NCBI GenBank assembly: GCA_016464795.1
Contig: JAEKNN010000050.1
Location: 1 to 64,000 of the forward strand
From: Candidatus Amunia macphersoniae
GTDB lineage: Bacteria > Chloroflexota > Dormibacteria > Aeolococcales > Aeolococcaceae
Length of the DNA stretch: 64,000 nt
Direction of reading: 5' to 3'
The position numbers and the translations under genes were made by a program. Below the pieces are notes generated by a model, which searched no databases, had not been told where the DNA came from, and saw nothing but the letters and a program-made list of their open reading frames with translations. Positions 16,995 through 25,474 of the stretch are shown piece by piece. Numbering within the stretch: position 1 is the first letter of the stretch; every line of letters starts with the position of its first letter.

Positions 16995-18191
16995 ATGTCG
17001 ACCTCGCCACGCCCGACAGTCCAATGGGGCCGCCGCGTCATCGCTCTGGTGGTGTTCGAGGCGCTGGCCATGGTCGGGACCATCGGTGCCAGCCGCGGCG
17101 CCGCCGCGAGCACCAGTCACGTCAACGCCCTCGGGTTCGTGCTCGTCGGCGTAGCGATCGCCGCCGCGGTATTGGCGCGAGTCGAGCCGGTGATCGCCTG
17201 CGTGGTGACCCTGGCCTGCGTGCTCGTCTACGCGCTCCTCAATTTCCCCGGCGGCCCGATCTACCTGGCCATCCCGGTCACGCTGTTCCGCGCCGTCGAC
17301 CCCGAACGCCCGCGGCGCTCGCTGGCGCTCGGACTGATCGCGTTCGGTTGTCAGCTCGCGGGCACCGCCGTGACCCACGGATTCTCCGATCTCGCCCAGG
17401 GAGTGGGCGGCACCGTGTTCAGCCTGGGATGGATCGCGGCCCCGCTGGTGCTTGGACACTTCGTCGGCACACGACGGGCGTACATCGCCTCTCTCGCCGA
17501 ACGCGCCCGGCTGGCCGAGCAGACCAGGGAGGAAGAAGGCCAGCGCCTTGTCACCGAGGAGCGGCTGCGCATCGCCCGCGAGTTGCATGACGTGCTCTCG
17601 CACACCATCTCTGTGATCAACGTGCAGGCGGGCATGGCGGCCCACGTGATGGACGCCAAACCCGAGGAGGCGAGGCAGGCGATGCTCACGGTGCGCAGGA
17701 CCAGCCGTGACGCGATGCAGGAGCTGCGCAGCCTGCTGACGGTGCTTCGCGACGAGGCGGCCGGTCAGGGGCCGGCCGCGCCGGCACCGAGGCTGGACCA
17801 GCTGCCGGCGCTGGTGGCGACGATGGACCAGGCGGGGCTGCCCACGCACCTCACCACCCATGGCGAGCGCGCCTCGCTGCCATCAGTGGTCGATCTCGCC
17901 GCCTACCGGATCGTGCAGGAGTCGCTGACCAATGTGCTGCGACACGCGCACGCCTCGAGCGCCGACGTGGTGATCACCCGGACGCCCACCGACATCCGTG
18001 TCGAGGTCACCGACGATGGCCGTGCCACCGCTGCCGGAAACGGTGCCAGCGGAGCCAGGCCTGGCCACGGCATCACCGGCATGCGCGAGCGTGCGACCTC
18101 GCTGGGTGGCAGCCTCGACGCGGCCCCCCGCCCGGGCGGAGGCTTCCGGGTGGTCGCCGTGCTGCCGCTGCATGGCACGGCCGCCCGGTGA
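16995..18191 (+). CDS. Sensor histidine kinase, NarL/DesK type
   Basis: The 398-residue membrane kinase has five or six helices in the first 160 residues with little extracytoplasmic sequence (an intramembrane-sensing layout). A short coiled segment precedes the HisKA_3 dimerisation domain with H198 in 'RIARELHDVLSHTISVI', and the ATP-binding domain has 'IVQESLTNVLRHAHAS', 'VEVTDDG' and 'GHGITGMRERA'. It should phosphorylate the response regulator whose GTG overlaps its TGA. Divergent from the MacB-like ABC genes, a common arrangement for cell-envelope stress or antibiotic-sensing modules. Confidence 0.92.
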   Translation: MSTSPRPTVQWGRRVIALVVFEALAMVGTIGASRGAAASTSHVNALGFVLVGVAIAAAVLARVEPVIACVVTLACVLVYALLNFPGGPIYLAIPVTLFRAVDPERPRRSLALGLIAFGCQLAGTAVTHGFSDLAQGVGGTVFSLGWIAAPLVLGHFVGTRRAYIASLAERARLAEQTREEEGQRLVTEERLRIARELHDVLSHTISVINVQAGMAAHVMDAKPEEARQAMLTVRRTSRDAMQELRSLLTVLRDEAAGQGPAAPAPRLDQLPALVATMDQAGLPTHLTTHGERASLPSVVDLAAYRIVQESLTNVLRHAHASSADVVITRTPTDIRVEVTDDGRATAAGNGASGARPGHGITGMRERATSLGGSLDAAPRPGGGFRVVAVLPLHGTAAR

Positions 18192-18853
18192 TCCGCGTCC
18201 TGCTCGCTGACGACCAGGCACTGGTGCGCGGTGGCTTCCGGCTGGTGCTCGAATCAGCCACGGACCTGGAGGTGGTGGGGGACGTGGGCGACGGCGAGAG
18301 CGCGCTCTCAGTCGTTGCGCAGCTGCACCCCGACGTCGTCCTCATGGACATCCGCATGCCGGGGATGAACGGCATCGACGCCACCCGCCGGATCGCTGCC
18401 GACGAGTCGCTGCGCGGCACCCGGGTGCTCATCGTCACCACCTTCGAGATCGACGAGTATGTGTTCGCGGCGCTGCGTGCCGGGGCCAGCGGGTTCGTGC
18501 TCAAGGACATCGAGCCCGCCGACCTGCTGGTGGCCGTGCGCGTGGTGGCCGGCGGTGACGCACTCCTCTCACCGAGCGTCACCAGCAGGCTGATCGCCGA
18601 TTTCACAGCGCGCTCGGAGGTGCGGCCGGTGTCGCCGCAGAGCCTCGCCGAGCTCACCGACCGCGAACGCGAGGTGCTCGCCCAGGTGGCGCTGGGCCGG
18701 AGCAACGAAGAGATCGGCAGCCAGCTCTTCATGAGTCCCGCAACCGCCAAGACGCACGTGAGCCGGGTGATGTCCAAGCTCGCAGCTCGCGATCGGGCGC
18801 AGCTGGTGATCGCGGCGTACGAGAGCGGATTGGTGGTGCCGGGACGGACCTAG
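18188..18853 (+). CDS. NarL/LuxR-type response regulator
   Basis: The 221-residue regulator has a receiver domain with the acidic pair in 'LLADDQALVR', phosphorylation site D54 in 'VVLMDIRMPGMNG', and lysine in 'FVLKDIEPADL', followed by a C-terminal LuxR helix-turn-helix ('LTDREREVLAQVALGRSNEE' through 'TAKTHVSRVMSKL'). Start GTG 18188 overlaps the kinase stop by 4 bases, so production of the pair is coupled. The divergent ABC transporter promoter region is the obvious candidate target. Confidence 0.95.
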   Translation: MIRVLLADDQALVRGGFRLVLESATDLEVVGDVGDGESALSVVAQLHPDVVLMDIRMPGMNGIDATRRIAADESLRGTRVLIVTTFEIDEYVFAALRAGASGFVLKDIEPADLLVAVRVVAGGDALLSPSVTSRLIADFTARSEVRPVSPQSLAELTDREREVLAQVALGRSNEEIGSQLFMSPATAKTHVSRVMSKLAARDRAQLVIAAYESGLVVPGRT

Positions 18854-18882
18854 CGGCTACCGGTGTCTGGCTGTCAGTCCTC

Positions 18883-19638
18883 TCATGAGGAGAAGGCTGC
18901 GAACACGGCCCCCTGCGGATCGGCGACGACGGTGAACCTGCCCATCCCGGGGATGTCCCTGGCCGGCATGTTGACAGTGCCCCCCAGCTCCTTCACGCGA
19001 TCGGCGGTCTGATCGCAATTGTTGACAGTGAAGTACACCAGCCAGTGCGGTGGGACCTGCTCGGGCATCCCCATGGCATTCATGTCGTTGCAACCCCCGA
19101 TGCTCCTGCCGTCGAGCTGCCACTCGAGGTAGCCCTCGCCCTTGGTGGTCCAGCCGAACACAGTGTCGTAGAAGCGCTTCGCCGCCTCGACGTCGCGGGT
19201 GCCCAGCTCGCTCCAGCTCAGAGACACGGGCTCGTTGAACAGCTCGGCGCCCTTGTGGGTCCCGTCCTGCCAGATCGAGATGTAGGCACCGGTGGGGTCC
19301 TTGAACACGGCCATGGTGCCGGCATCCATGACCTGCATGGGTTCCACCACCACCTCGCCCCCGGCGTCGCGCACGGTCTGCGCGGTGGCGACGGCGTCGC
19401 TGCTCCTCACGTACGTGTTCCACGCCGGATGACCGCCCTCCATCAGCGGCCCTGAGCCGGCGACCAGCTTGTCGCCCTGCCGGAACATCGCATAGCCACC
19501 GTACTCGGGGGGCGCCGGCTCGTCGCTGGTCCAGCCGAACAACTCCTCGTAGAAGTGACGGCCGGCATCGACGTCTGAGGTGGAGAGGTCGACCCAGATC
19601 GGGGTTCCAGGAGGGTAGGTGGTGGGCGTGTCGGCCAT
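18883..19638 (-). CDS. Two-domain VOC (glyoxalase-fold) protein
   Basis: The 251-residue protein consists of two tandem vicinal-oxygen-chelate domains (about 12-125 and 135-250). Each starts with a 'W.DL.T.D...A..FY..LFGW'-type segment ('FYEELFGWTSD' and 'FYDTVFGWTTKG') and ends in 'FKDPTGAYISIWQ' or 'VADPQGAVFAAF'. Proteins of this layout are widespread in actinobacteria and often called glyoxalase/bleomycin-resistance or hydroxylase-like, but few have known substrates. Single gene, convergent with the response regulator. Confidence 0.85.
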   Translation of the reverse strand: MADTPTTYPPGTPIWVDLSTSDVDAGRHFYEELFGWTSDEPAPPEYGGYAMFRQGDKLVAGSGPLMEGGHPAWNTYVRSSDAVATAQTVRDAGGEVVVEPMQVMDAGTMAVFKDPTGAYISIWQDGTHKGAELFNEPVSLSWSELGTRDVEAAKRFYDTVFGWTTKGEGYLEWQLDGRSIGGCNDMNAMGMPEQVPPHWLVYFTVNNCDQTADRVKELGGTVNMPARDIPGMGRFTVVADPQGAVFAAFSS

Positions 19639-19830
19639 CGTGGATGCGTGCCTCCGTTGGTCGCCTGACTGCGCGAATGGTGGTGTCGATCCTACGGGGC
19701 GGACAGGCGGCCTGTCAGGGGTTGTGCTCGAGCGACATCGACCCAGCGCCGGCAGCTGGCGGCGATGACCGTCATCGAGCCCGGGGACCCGCGGTTATCC
19801 ACGATCGCTGGCGAGTGCAACAATCTGGTC

Positions 19831-20280
19831 GTGCCCGAACTCGGCGTGACCAACCCGGTGACAGCCGTGCCCGCGGCATCGCCTGCCGACGCCTTGGCGC
19901 ACTTCGAGGCTCTGCTGACCTTCGAAACCGATTGCTGGGACGTACATGAGGCCACGGGACGAGGCGAGGGCGGATTCGTCGTGCTCGACGTTCGCAGTCC
20001 GGAACTTTTCGCCGCCGGACATGTCCCAGGGTCGGTGAACCTGCCCCACCGACGGATCAACGACCGCAACGTCAGCCAGTACCCGACCGACACGTTGCTC
20101 GTGGTGTACTGCGCGGGTCCCCATTGCAACGGGGCCGACCGAGCAGCCGTACGCCTTGCCGCGCTGGGTCGGCCAGTCAAGAAGATGATCGGCGGGATCG
20201 AGGGATGGCAAGACGAAGGCTTCCACCTCGAAACCGGCACCCGAGGAGCTGCCCCCCCGCAGCGCGAGACCGCGCGTTAA
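19831..20280 (+). CDS. Rhodanese-like sulfurtransferase
   Basis: The single rhodanese domain (149 residues) has 'FVVLDVRSPELFAAGHVPGS' and the catalytic loop 'VYCAGPHCNGADRAA', where the first cysteine would carry the persulfide, then 'IGGIEGWQDEG'. Start GTG 19831 is preferred because AACAAT ends 6 bases before it and 'PELGVTNPVTAVPA' is a usual beginning for this subfamily. ATG 19765 in the same frame is the alternative. It delivers sulfane sulfur, but no acceptor is obvious. The methyltransferase follows 32 bases later. Confidence 0.85.
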   Translation: MPELGVTNPVTAVPAASPADALAHFEALLTFETDCWDVHEATGRGEGGFVVLDVRSPELFAAGHVPGSVNLPHRRINDRNVSQYPTDTLLVVYCAGPHCNGADRAAVRLAALGRPVKKMIGGIEGWQDEGFHLETGTRGAAPPQRETAR

Positions 20281-20312
20281 GGTGTCGCGACCAACAGGGT
20301 CATGGAGACACC

Positions 20313-21152
20313 GTGGCGGGCACGCCGAAGTCCGACCAGACTGCGAGCAACTCTCTGCGCGACGATCAGTACCGCGACGATCGCAACCTTCGACTGCGGT
20401 CGGCACTGTACGAACGCAGTCGCGCGGAGCCAGCGGGGCCGGTCGAGTTTGGTTCTGTCTTCGATGACCTCGAGGCAGTCGTGCCCAACAATCCGGTCAT
20501 CCTCGAGGTGGGTGCTGGCACAGGGTCGCTGTGGGTCCACAACGCCGAACGCATCCCGTCCGGGGCGTCGCTGTGCGTCACTGACTTCTCGCCAGGCATG
20601 CTCGACATCGCCAAGCGCCGCCTGGCAGAGGCGGGCATCCCGGCGCGGTTTGAGCTGGTCGACGTCCAAGACCTCCCATTTCCCGCCGCCTCGTTCGACG
20701 TCGTTTTCGCTGACCACATGCTGTACCACGTTCCCGACCTCTCGCTCGCCCTGGCCAACATCGCTCGCGTCCTGAGACCGGCTGGCACGCTGATCGCCGT
20801 CACCAACGGCCAGGGCCATCTGGACGCTTTGAAGAAGGTCACCCGCCGCTTCCTCGGGGAAGACTGTTGGCCCCCGCTCGAGTCATTCAATCTCGACACC
20901 GGCAGTGATCTGCTGCTCGAAGCTTTCACCGACGTCGAAGTGCACCGCCGCCCCGGACGGATCTTCGTAACCGAGCCTGAGCTCGTCGTCGACTACATGC
21001 GCTCTATGCCGCAGCGGGAGGGTGCACTCGACGGTGAGTCGGCCGGGTCGCTGCGGGCGCATCTTGCCGCACAAATCGAGGCGCACGGTGCGTTCGTCGT
21101 CGAGATAGACGTGGGGAGCCTTCTCGCCCGACAGCCACGGGCTTCCACGTGA
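20313..21152 (+). CDS. Class I SAM-dependent methyltransferase
   Basis: The 279-residue protein has motif I 'VILEVGAGTGSLWVHNA', then 'LCVTDFSPGMLDIAKRRL', 'DVQDLPFPAASFDVVFADHM' and 'VLRPAGTLIAVTNG', a Methyltransf_11/UbiE arrangement. An N-terminal basic/acidic helix ('SLRDDQYRDDRNLRLRSALY') precedes it. GTG 20313 has GGAG 5 bases upstream. The earlier in-frame ATG at 20124 lies inside the rhodanese gene and is rejected. The substrate is unknown. Confidence 0.82.
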   Translation: MAGTPKSDQTASNSLRDDQYRDDRNLRLRSALYERSRAEPAGPVEFGSVFDDLEAVVPNNPVILEVGAGTGSLWVHNAERIPSGASLCVTDFSPGMLDIAKRRLAEAGIPARFELVDVQDLPFPAASFDVVFADHMLYHVPDLSLALANIARVLRPAGTLIAVTNGQGHLDALKKVTRRFLGEDCWPPLESFNLDTGSDLLLEAFTDVEVHRRPGRIFVTEPELVVDYMRSMPQREGALDGESAGSLRAHLAAQIEAHGAFVVEIDVGSLLARQPRAST

Positions 21153-21289
21153 GCCGCGTGAACCCAAGCGACGGGGACATGAGAGAGGCGATTCTCAGCC
21201 GGCGACCACGCCACGCTGAGGATTGCTTCGACGCTCGCTAGTCCAGCCACCCCCCCAGGGCCACCATGACCTCTCGGACCGCCGCTGGG

Positions 21290-22099
21290 TCAGGCGGCGA
21301 CCACGCGCTGGTGCCCTGTGTACACGTTCATCTGCTCGCCGCGGAGGAAGCCGATCAGTGTCATGCCGCACTGCTCGGCGAGCTGCACGGCCAGGCTGGA
21401 CGGCGCGGAGACCGCAGCGAGCACGGGGATTCCCGCCATCAGCGCCTTCTGGGTTAGCTCGAAGCTGGCTCGCCCCGACGCCAGGATGACGTGCGACGTC
21501 AGTGGCAGGCGGCGCTGGGTGGCCGCCCAGCCGATCACCTTGTCGAATGCGTTGTGCCGGCCCACGTCCTCGCGGACGCACAGCACCTCACCGCCGGCGT
21601 CGAAGATGCCCGCGGCGTGGACTCCACCGGTGCGGCTGAACATCCTCTGCGCCTCGCGCAGCCGCCCGGGCAGCGACGCCAGCAGCATTGCTGACAGCTC
21701 GACGGGGTCATCGCGGACCGCAAAGCGTGAGCGTGTGCGCACAGCGTCGATGCTCGCCTTACCGCACACACCGCACGATGAGGTCGTGTAGAAATTGCGC
21801 GCCGGCAGGTCGACGCGCCGCTCTCTGAGGGCGACCTCCACCACGTTGTAGTCGCCGGACGCGTCTGCCGCGTGCGGGCACATCCGCATGGTGTCGATCT
21901 CCTCGGCCCCGGCGATGATCCCCTCGGTCACCAGGAAGCCCACCGCCAGGTCGAAGTCGTCGCCTGGCGTTCTCATGGTGACGCTGAGCGCTTGGCCCTC
22001 GACGCGGATCTCGAGCGGCTCCTCGGCGCTCAGATCGTCGGTCAGCCAGCGAACCTCACCGGCGGTGGTCAGCTGCCGCACCCGGCAGCGCCGAGGCAC
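21290..22099 (-). CDS. fdhD: FdhD, formate dehydrogenase sulfurtransferase
   Basis: FdhD passes sulfur from a cysteine desulfurase to the Mo-bis-MGD cofactor and is required for active formate dehydrogenase. The 269-residue protein has 'EEPLEIRVEGQALSVTMRTP', 'DLAVGFLVTEGII', the active-site loop 'SSCGVCGKASIDAV' with its CxxC pair, 'GVHAAGIFD', 'EDVGRHNAFDKVIG' and 'ILASGRASFELTQKA', all family hallmarks. It follows selD by 2 bases on the same strand, so one transcript should supply both sulfuration and selenium activation for the enzyme encoded at 27292-32515. Confidence 0.96.
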   Translation of the reverse strand: MPRRCRVRQLTTAGEVRWLTDDLSAEEPLEIRVEGQALSVTMRTPGDDFDLAVGFLVTEGIIAGAEEIDTMRMCPHAADASGDYNVVEVALRERRVDLPARNFYTTSSCGVCGKASIDAVRTRSRFAVRDDPVELSAMLLASLPGRLREAQRMFSRTGGVHAAGIFDAGGEVLCVREDVGRHNAFDKVIGWAATQRRLPLTSHVILASGRASFELTQKALMAGIPVLAAVSAPSSLAVQLAEQCGMTLIGFLRGEQMNVYTGHQRVVAA

Positions 22100-22101
22100 T
22101 G

Positions 22102-23085
22102 TCAGCGCACCTCGATGAGGTGCTCGCCGCGCGGGCGCAGCTCGCCGATGACCGGGGCGCCGGGAACCACACCGCAGATCAGCAGCCCTCCGCTGGTCTG
22201 GGCGTCGGCCAGCAGCAGCCGTTCGTCCTCATCGCTGGCCGTCCGGCCGCCCCAGCTGACGCTGTCGTGCACCCAGGCAAGGTTGCGCCGGGTGCCACCG
22301 CTCACGTAGCCGTCGCGCAGCGCGGCGCGGGCGCCGTCCAGGTAGGGCACGGCGTCGGCATCGATGACTGCGGTGACGTCGCTGGCCCGGGCGAGCTTGA
22401 GCAGGTGACCGAGGAGCCCGAAGCCGGTGACGTCGGTCGCGCAGCGAACACCGGCCTCGACAGCCGCCTCAGCAGCCTCGCGGTTGAGGCGGGTCATGGT
22501 CGCCACCGCGTGCGGGAACACCTCGCCGGTGTGCTTGTGGCGAGCGTTCAACACTCCGATGCCAAGCGGCTTGGTGAGGGAAAGTGGCATGCCGGCCGTA
22601 CCGGCGCTGTTGCGGAGCAGCTTGTCCGCGTCGGCGACGCCGCTCACTGCCATGCCGTACTTGGGCTCCGGGTCGTCGACGCTGTGACCGCCGGCGAGCG
22701 GACAGCCGGCCGACCGGGCCACGTCGAGGCCACCGCGCAGCACCTCGGTGGCGAGCTCGAGCGGGAGCACCTCGCGAGGCCAGCAGAGCAGGTTCACCGC
22801 CAGCACCGGCCGGCCACCCATGGCGTAGATGTCGGACAGGGCGTTGGCCGCGGCGATCCGGCCCCAGTCGTAGGGGTCGTCGACGACAGGGGTGAAGAAG
22901 TCGACAGTGCTCAGCAGGGCTGTCCCGTTGTCGAGCCGCACCGCGGCCGCGTCATCGCCACCGTCCAGCCCCACCAGCAGGGAGGGGTGCTCGACACCGA
23001 CCAGCCCAGCGACCATCGTCTCGAGCTCGCCGGGCGGGATCTTGCAGGCACAGCCGCCGCCGTGCGCGTAGCCGGTGAGACGCAC
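22102..23085 (-). CDS. selD: Selenophosphate synthetase
   Basis: SelD makes selenophosphate from selenide and ATP, the selenium donor for Sec-tRNA. With GTG 23085 as start (327 residues) the N-terminus is 'VRLTGYAHGGGCACKIPPGE', so catalytic Cys12 and Lys15 sit as in E. coli (C17, K20); it is the Cys form, not a selenoprotein. 'VDFFTPVVDDPYDWGRIAAA', 'GGHSVDDPEPKYG' and 'TDVTGFGLLGH' follow. An in-frame start 90 bases earlier would lie upstream of the likely -10 (TACGCT, 23162-23157) and is not favoured. Operon with fdhD. Confidence 0.95.
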   Translation of the reverse strand: MRLTGYAHGGGCACKIPPGELETMVAGLVGVEHPSLLVGLDGGDDAAAVRLDNGTALLSTVDFFTPVVDDPYDWGRIAAANALSDIYAMGGRPVLAVNLLCWPREVLPLELATEVLRGGLDVARSAGCPLAGGHSVDDPEPKYGMAVSGVADADKLLRNSAGTAGMPLSLTKPLGIGVLNARHKHTGEVFPHAVATMTRLNREAAEAAVEAGVRCATDVTGFGLLGHLLKLARASDVTAVIDADAVPYLDGARAALRDGYVSGGTRRNLAWVHDSVSWGGRTASDEDERLLLADAQTSGGLLICGVVPGAPVIGELRPRGEHLIEVR

Positions 23086-23156
23086 CAGGCGAGTGTTGCA
23101 CAGCGGTTCCGCGCATCGCCGCCGCCGCGACCACCTCTCGATCGCCGGATAGTTCG

Positions 23157-23166
23157 AGCGTATTGT
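23157..23166. promoter_or_regulatory. Overlapping divergent -10 elements (selD / methyltransferase)
   Basis: Minus-strand TACGCT (23162-23157) would serve selD with a leader of about 65 bases. Plus-strand TATTGT (23161-23166) ends 7 bases before ATG 23174. The two hexamers overlap by two bases, so polymerase can occupy only one at a time. Confidence 0.45.
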
Positions 23167-23173
23167 TGGGCGC

Positions 23174-24049
23174 ATGCCACGCGTCCACGCGTACCTCCCA
23201 GCGGACCTGTACCCGCAGGTCAGGGGCCAGAACCTGTCGCAGGCGCAGATGTCATCAGATCGTCAGGCGCGGCGCGCGACGTTCGAGGTCGCCGCACAGC
23301 GGTACGACCGCGCCCGACCCGAGTACCCCGACGCGCTGTTCGAGGAGATGCTGCGACTGACCGGGACGCGGAGTGGGGATCGGGTGCTCGAGGTGGGCTG
23401 TGCCACGGGGACGGCCACCCGTCCGCTCGCGGAGCGCGGCCTCCACATCACCTGTGTCGAGCTCGGTGCGGAGCTGGCGGCGCTTGCGCGCCAACAGCTC
23501 GCCGCCTGTGCGGCGGTCGAGGTGGTCTGCGCCGCCTTCGAAACCTGGACGCCAAACCCCGACGTATCCTTCGACCGGGTGCTCGCCGCCACTGCCTGGC
23601 ACTGGATCGACCCGGACGTGCGCTACCGCAAGGCATGGGAGGTGCTTCGCCCGGGCGGACACCTGGCATTCTGGTCGGCGACGCACGTCATGCCGGAGCA
23701 CGGCGACCCCTTCTTCGCCGAGGTTCAGGACGTCTACGACGACATCGGCGAGGGACTCCCCGCCGGCGCTGTCTGGCCGGCGCCCGGGGAGCTACCAGAC
23801 GACCGGGCCGAGATCGAGAAATCGGGCCTCTTTGAAGAGGTCGCGGTGCGCCAGTTCGACTGGGAGGTGGTGTACGACGCGCAGGCGTACATCGACCTGC
23901 TGGAAACCTTCTCCGGGCATATAGCCATGCAGGCGTGGCAGCGCGAGCGGCTGTACGGGGAGATCCGCACCCGGCTGGCTGCGCGTGCGGACGGGCGGGT
24001 GCGCCGGCACTGGGGATCAGTCCTTCACACAGCACGACGCATCGCGTAG
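23174..24049 (+). CDS. Class I SAM-dependent methyltransferase with RHH-like N-terminus
   Basis: The 291-residue protein has a Methyltransf_11-type core: 'FEVAAQRYDRARPEYPDALF', motif I 'VLEVGCATGTATRPLAERG', 'LGAELAALARQQL', 'TAWHWIDPDVRYRKAW' and 'VLRPGGHLAFW'. This is the TAM/YcgJ-like 'dual-start' family. The first 24 residues ('PRVHAYLPADLYPQVRG') instead resemble the beta strand and first helix of ribbon-helix-helix antitoxins. The -10 TATTGT supports ATG 23174, but ATG 23249 would give the ordinary core. It lies between selD and selC, divergent from selD. A role in selenium metabolism is unproven. Confidence 0.8.
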   Translation: MPRVHAYLPADLYPQVRGQNLSQAQMSSDRQARRATFEVAAQRYDRARPEYPDALFEEMLRLTGTRSGDRVLEVGCATGTATRPLAERGLHITCVELGAELAALARQQLAACAAVEVVCAAFETWTPNPDVSFDRVLAATAWHWIDPDVRYRKAWEVLRPGGHLAFWSATHVMPEHGDPFFAEVQDVYDDIGEGLPAGAVWPAPGELPDDRAEIEKSGLFEEVAVRQFDWEVVYDAQAYIDLLETFSGHIAMQAWQRERLYGEIRTRLAARADGRVRRHWGSVLHTARRIA

Positions 24050-24068
24050 CCACGCCGGGGCAAGCCAC

Positions 24069-24074
24069 TACGCT
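24069..24074 (+). promoter_or_regulatory. -10 element TACGCT of the tRNA-Sec gene
   Basis: TACGCT ends 7 bases before the first base of tRNA-Sec, so transcription would begin at or very near the mature 5' end. No good -35 is visible. Confidence 0.5.
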
Positions 24075-24081
24075 GGCGGGC

Positions 24082-24177
24082 GGAGGCGTCTGGGCGCCTG
24101 GTGGCCCCCCTGATCTTCAAAATCAGAGTGGTCGGGTATCCCGGCCAGGCGGGTTCGATTCCCGTCCGCCTCCGCCA
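24082..24177 (+). tRNA. selC: tRNA-Sec (anticodon UCA)
   Basis: The 96-base tRNA has a UCA anticodon (24117-24119) in loop CTTCAAA closed by a perfect 5-bp stem (24110-24114/24122-24126). The acceptor GGAGGCG pairs with CGCCTCC, followed by discriminator G and an encoded CCA. The D stem is GGGC/GCCC. A long variable arm, TGGTCGGG-TAT-CCCGGCCA (24129-24147), has 8 pairs. The T arm GCGGG-TTCGATT-CCCGT is regular. The bacterial 8th acceptor pair (T89/C66 of the local numbering) is mismatched, a small oddity. It reads UGA in fdhA with SelB; selA follows 13 bases later on the same transcript. Confidence 0.96.
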
Positions 24178-24190
24178 CCAGGGGCACAGC

Positions 24191-25474
24191 ATGCCAGCGG
24201 ACCCGCGTCGTTCCGTCCCCTCCACCGATGTCGTGCTGTCCGACGGGCGGCTGATCGACTCGCAGCGGCGGCTGGGACGACAGTTGGTCCGGTCGACGGT
24301 GCGGGCCACCCAGGACCACGTGCGCAGCGGGGTCATCGAAGCGGCCGACCTGGTGGACGAGGTGTTGCGCCGGCTGCCGCGTCGGGCGTCCACCCTGCGC
24401 CCGGTTCTCAATGCCACCGGCGTCATCCTCCACACCAACCTCGGGCGCGCCGCGCTCTCGTCAGCCGCCCGCGACGCTGTGGCCGCGGCCACCGGGTACG
24501 TCGACGTCGAGTTCGACCTCGCCACCGGGGAGCGCGCGCAGCGCGGTCGTGGCGCGCTGGCGGCTCTGCGTGCGGCTCTTCCCGACGCCGGTGACGTGCT
24601 CGTCGTCAACAACGGGGCGGCAGCGCTTCTGCTCGCGGTGACCGCCCTTGCCCAGGGGCGAGAGGTGATCTGGAGCCGGGGCGAGATGGTGGAGATCGGC
24701 GATGGATTTCGCCTGCCGGAGCTGGTCGCATCCACCGGCGCCATCGTGCGCGAGGTGGGCACGACCAACCGCACCGCGCGTCACGACTACCTCGAGGCTG
24801 TCGGCGAACGCACCGGCTGCCTGCTCAAGGTGCACCCGTCGAACTTTCGGATGGCCGGCTTCACCTCATCGGTGACGGTCGCGGAGCTCGCGGGACTCGG
24901 CCCGCCACTGGTTGTCGACGTGGGCTCCGGCCTGCTCACACCCGATGCGCTGTTGCCCGGCGAACCTGATGTCTCGAGCGCGCTGCGGGCTGGTGCGGAC
25001 CTCGTCACTGCCAGCGGCGACAAGCTGCTCGGCGGCCCGCAGGCCGGGATCATCGCCGGCCGCGCCGACCTGGTGGCGCGACTTCGCCGGCATCCGATGG
25101 CACGGGCGATGCGGGTCGACAAGCTTACCCTGGCCGCGCTCGAGGCCACGATGTGCGGCCCGGCCACCCCCACGGCCACCGCGCTCCACGTGCTCAGTGA
25201 CGAGCTGCGCACTCGCGCAGAGGCGATCGCTGCTCGTCTTGGGGATGAGGCGGCTGTTGTGCCCAGCGAGGGCGCGGTGGGGGGCGGAGGGGCGCCCGGG
25301 GTGGTGCTGCCCGGTTGGGCCGTCAGCCTGCCGGGGCGGTACGCCCTTCCGCTCCGGACAGGAGATCCGGCGGTGGTCGGGCGCGTCGAACGGGGTCGGT
25401 GCCTGCTCGATGTCCGCTGCATCGACCCGGGTGATGACGATGCATTGCTGTCAGCGGTGCTCGCGTGCAGGTGA
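24191..25474 (+). CDS. selA: L-seryl-tRNA(Sec) selenium transferase
   Basis: SelA is the PLP-dependent decameric enzyme that turns Ser-tRNA-Sec into Sec-tRNA-Sec with selenophosphate. The 427-residue protein has 'LNATGVILHTNLGRAALS', 'NNGAAALLLAVTALAQGREV', 'EVGTTNRTARHDY' and the PLP lysine K278 in 'TASGDKLLGGPQAGII'. An in-frame ATG at 24101 lies inside tRNA-Sec, so ATG 24191 is chosen. It sits 13 bases after the tRNA and overlaps selB by 10 bases, forming selC-selA-selB. It is a little shorter than the E. coli protein (463) at the N-terminus. Confidence 0.97.
   Translation: MPADPRRSVPSTDVVLSDGRLIDSQRRLGRQLVRSTVRATQDHVRSGVIEAADLVDEVLRRLPRRASTLRPVLNATGVILHTNLGRAALSSAARDAVAAATGYVDVEFDLATGERAQRGRGALAALRAALPDAGDVLVVNNGAAALLLAVTALAQGREVIWSRGEMVEIGDGFRLPELVASTGAIVREVGTTNRTARHDYLEAVGERTGCLLKVHPSNFRMAGFTSSVTVAELAGLGPPLVVDVGSGLLTPDALLPGEPDVSSALRAGADLVTASGDKLLGGPQAGIIAGRADLVARLRRHPMARAMRVDKLTLAALEATMCGPATPTATALHVLSDELRTRAEAIAARLGDEAAVVPSEGAVGGGGAPGVVLPGWAVSLPGRYALPLRTGDPAVVGRVERGRCLLDVRCIDPGDDDALLSAVLACR

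Noticed and set aside
19792-19801. DnaA-box-like TTATCCACG suggesting an origin
   Set aside because: One imperfect copy, no cluster, no AT-rich region and no dnaA or dnaN nearby.
23086-23175. selD start at 23175
   Set aside because: The extra 30 residues are Arg-rich and unlike SelD, and the likely -10 TACGCT lies inside this stretch.
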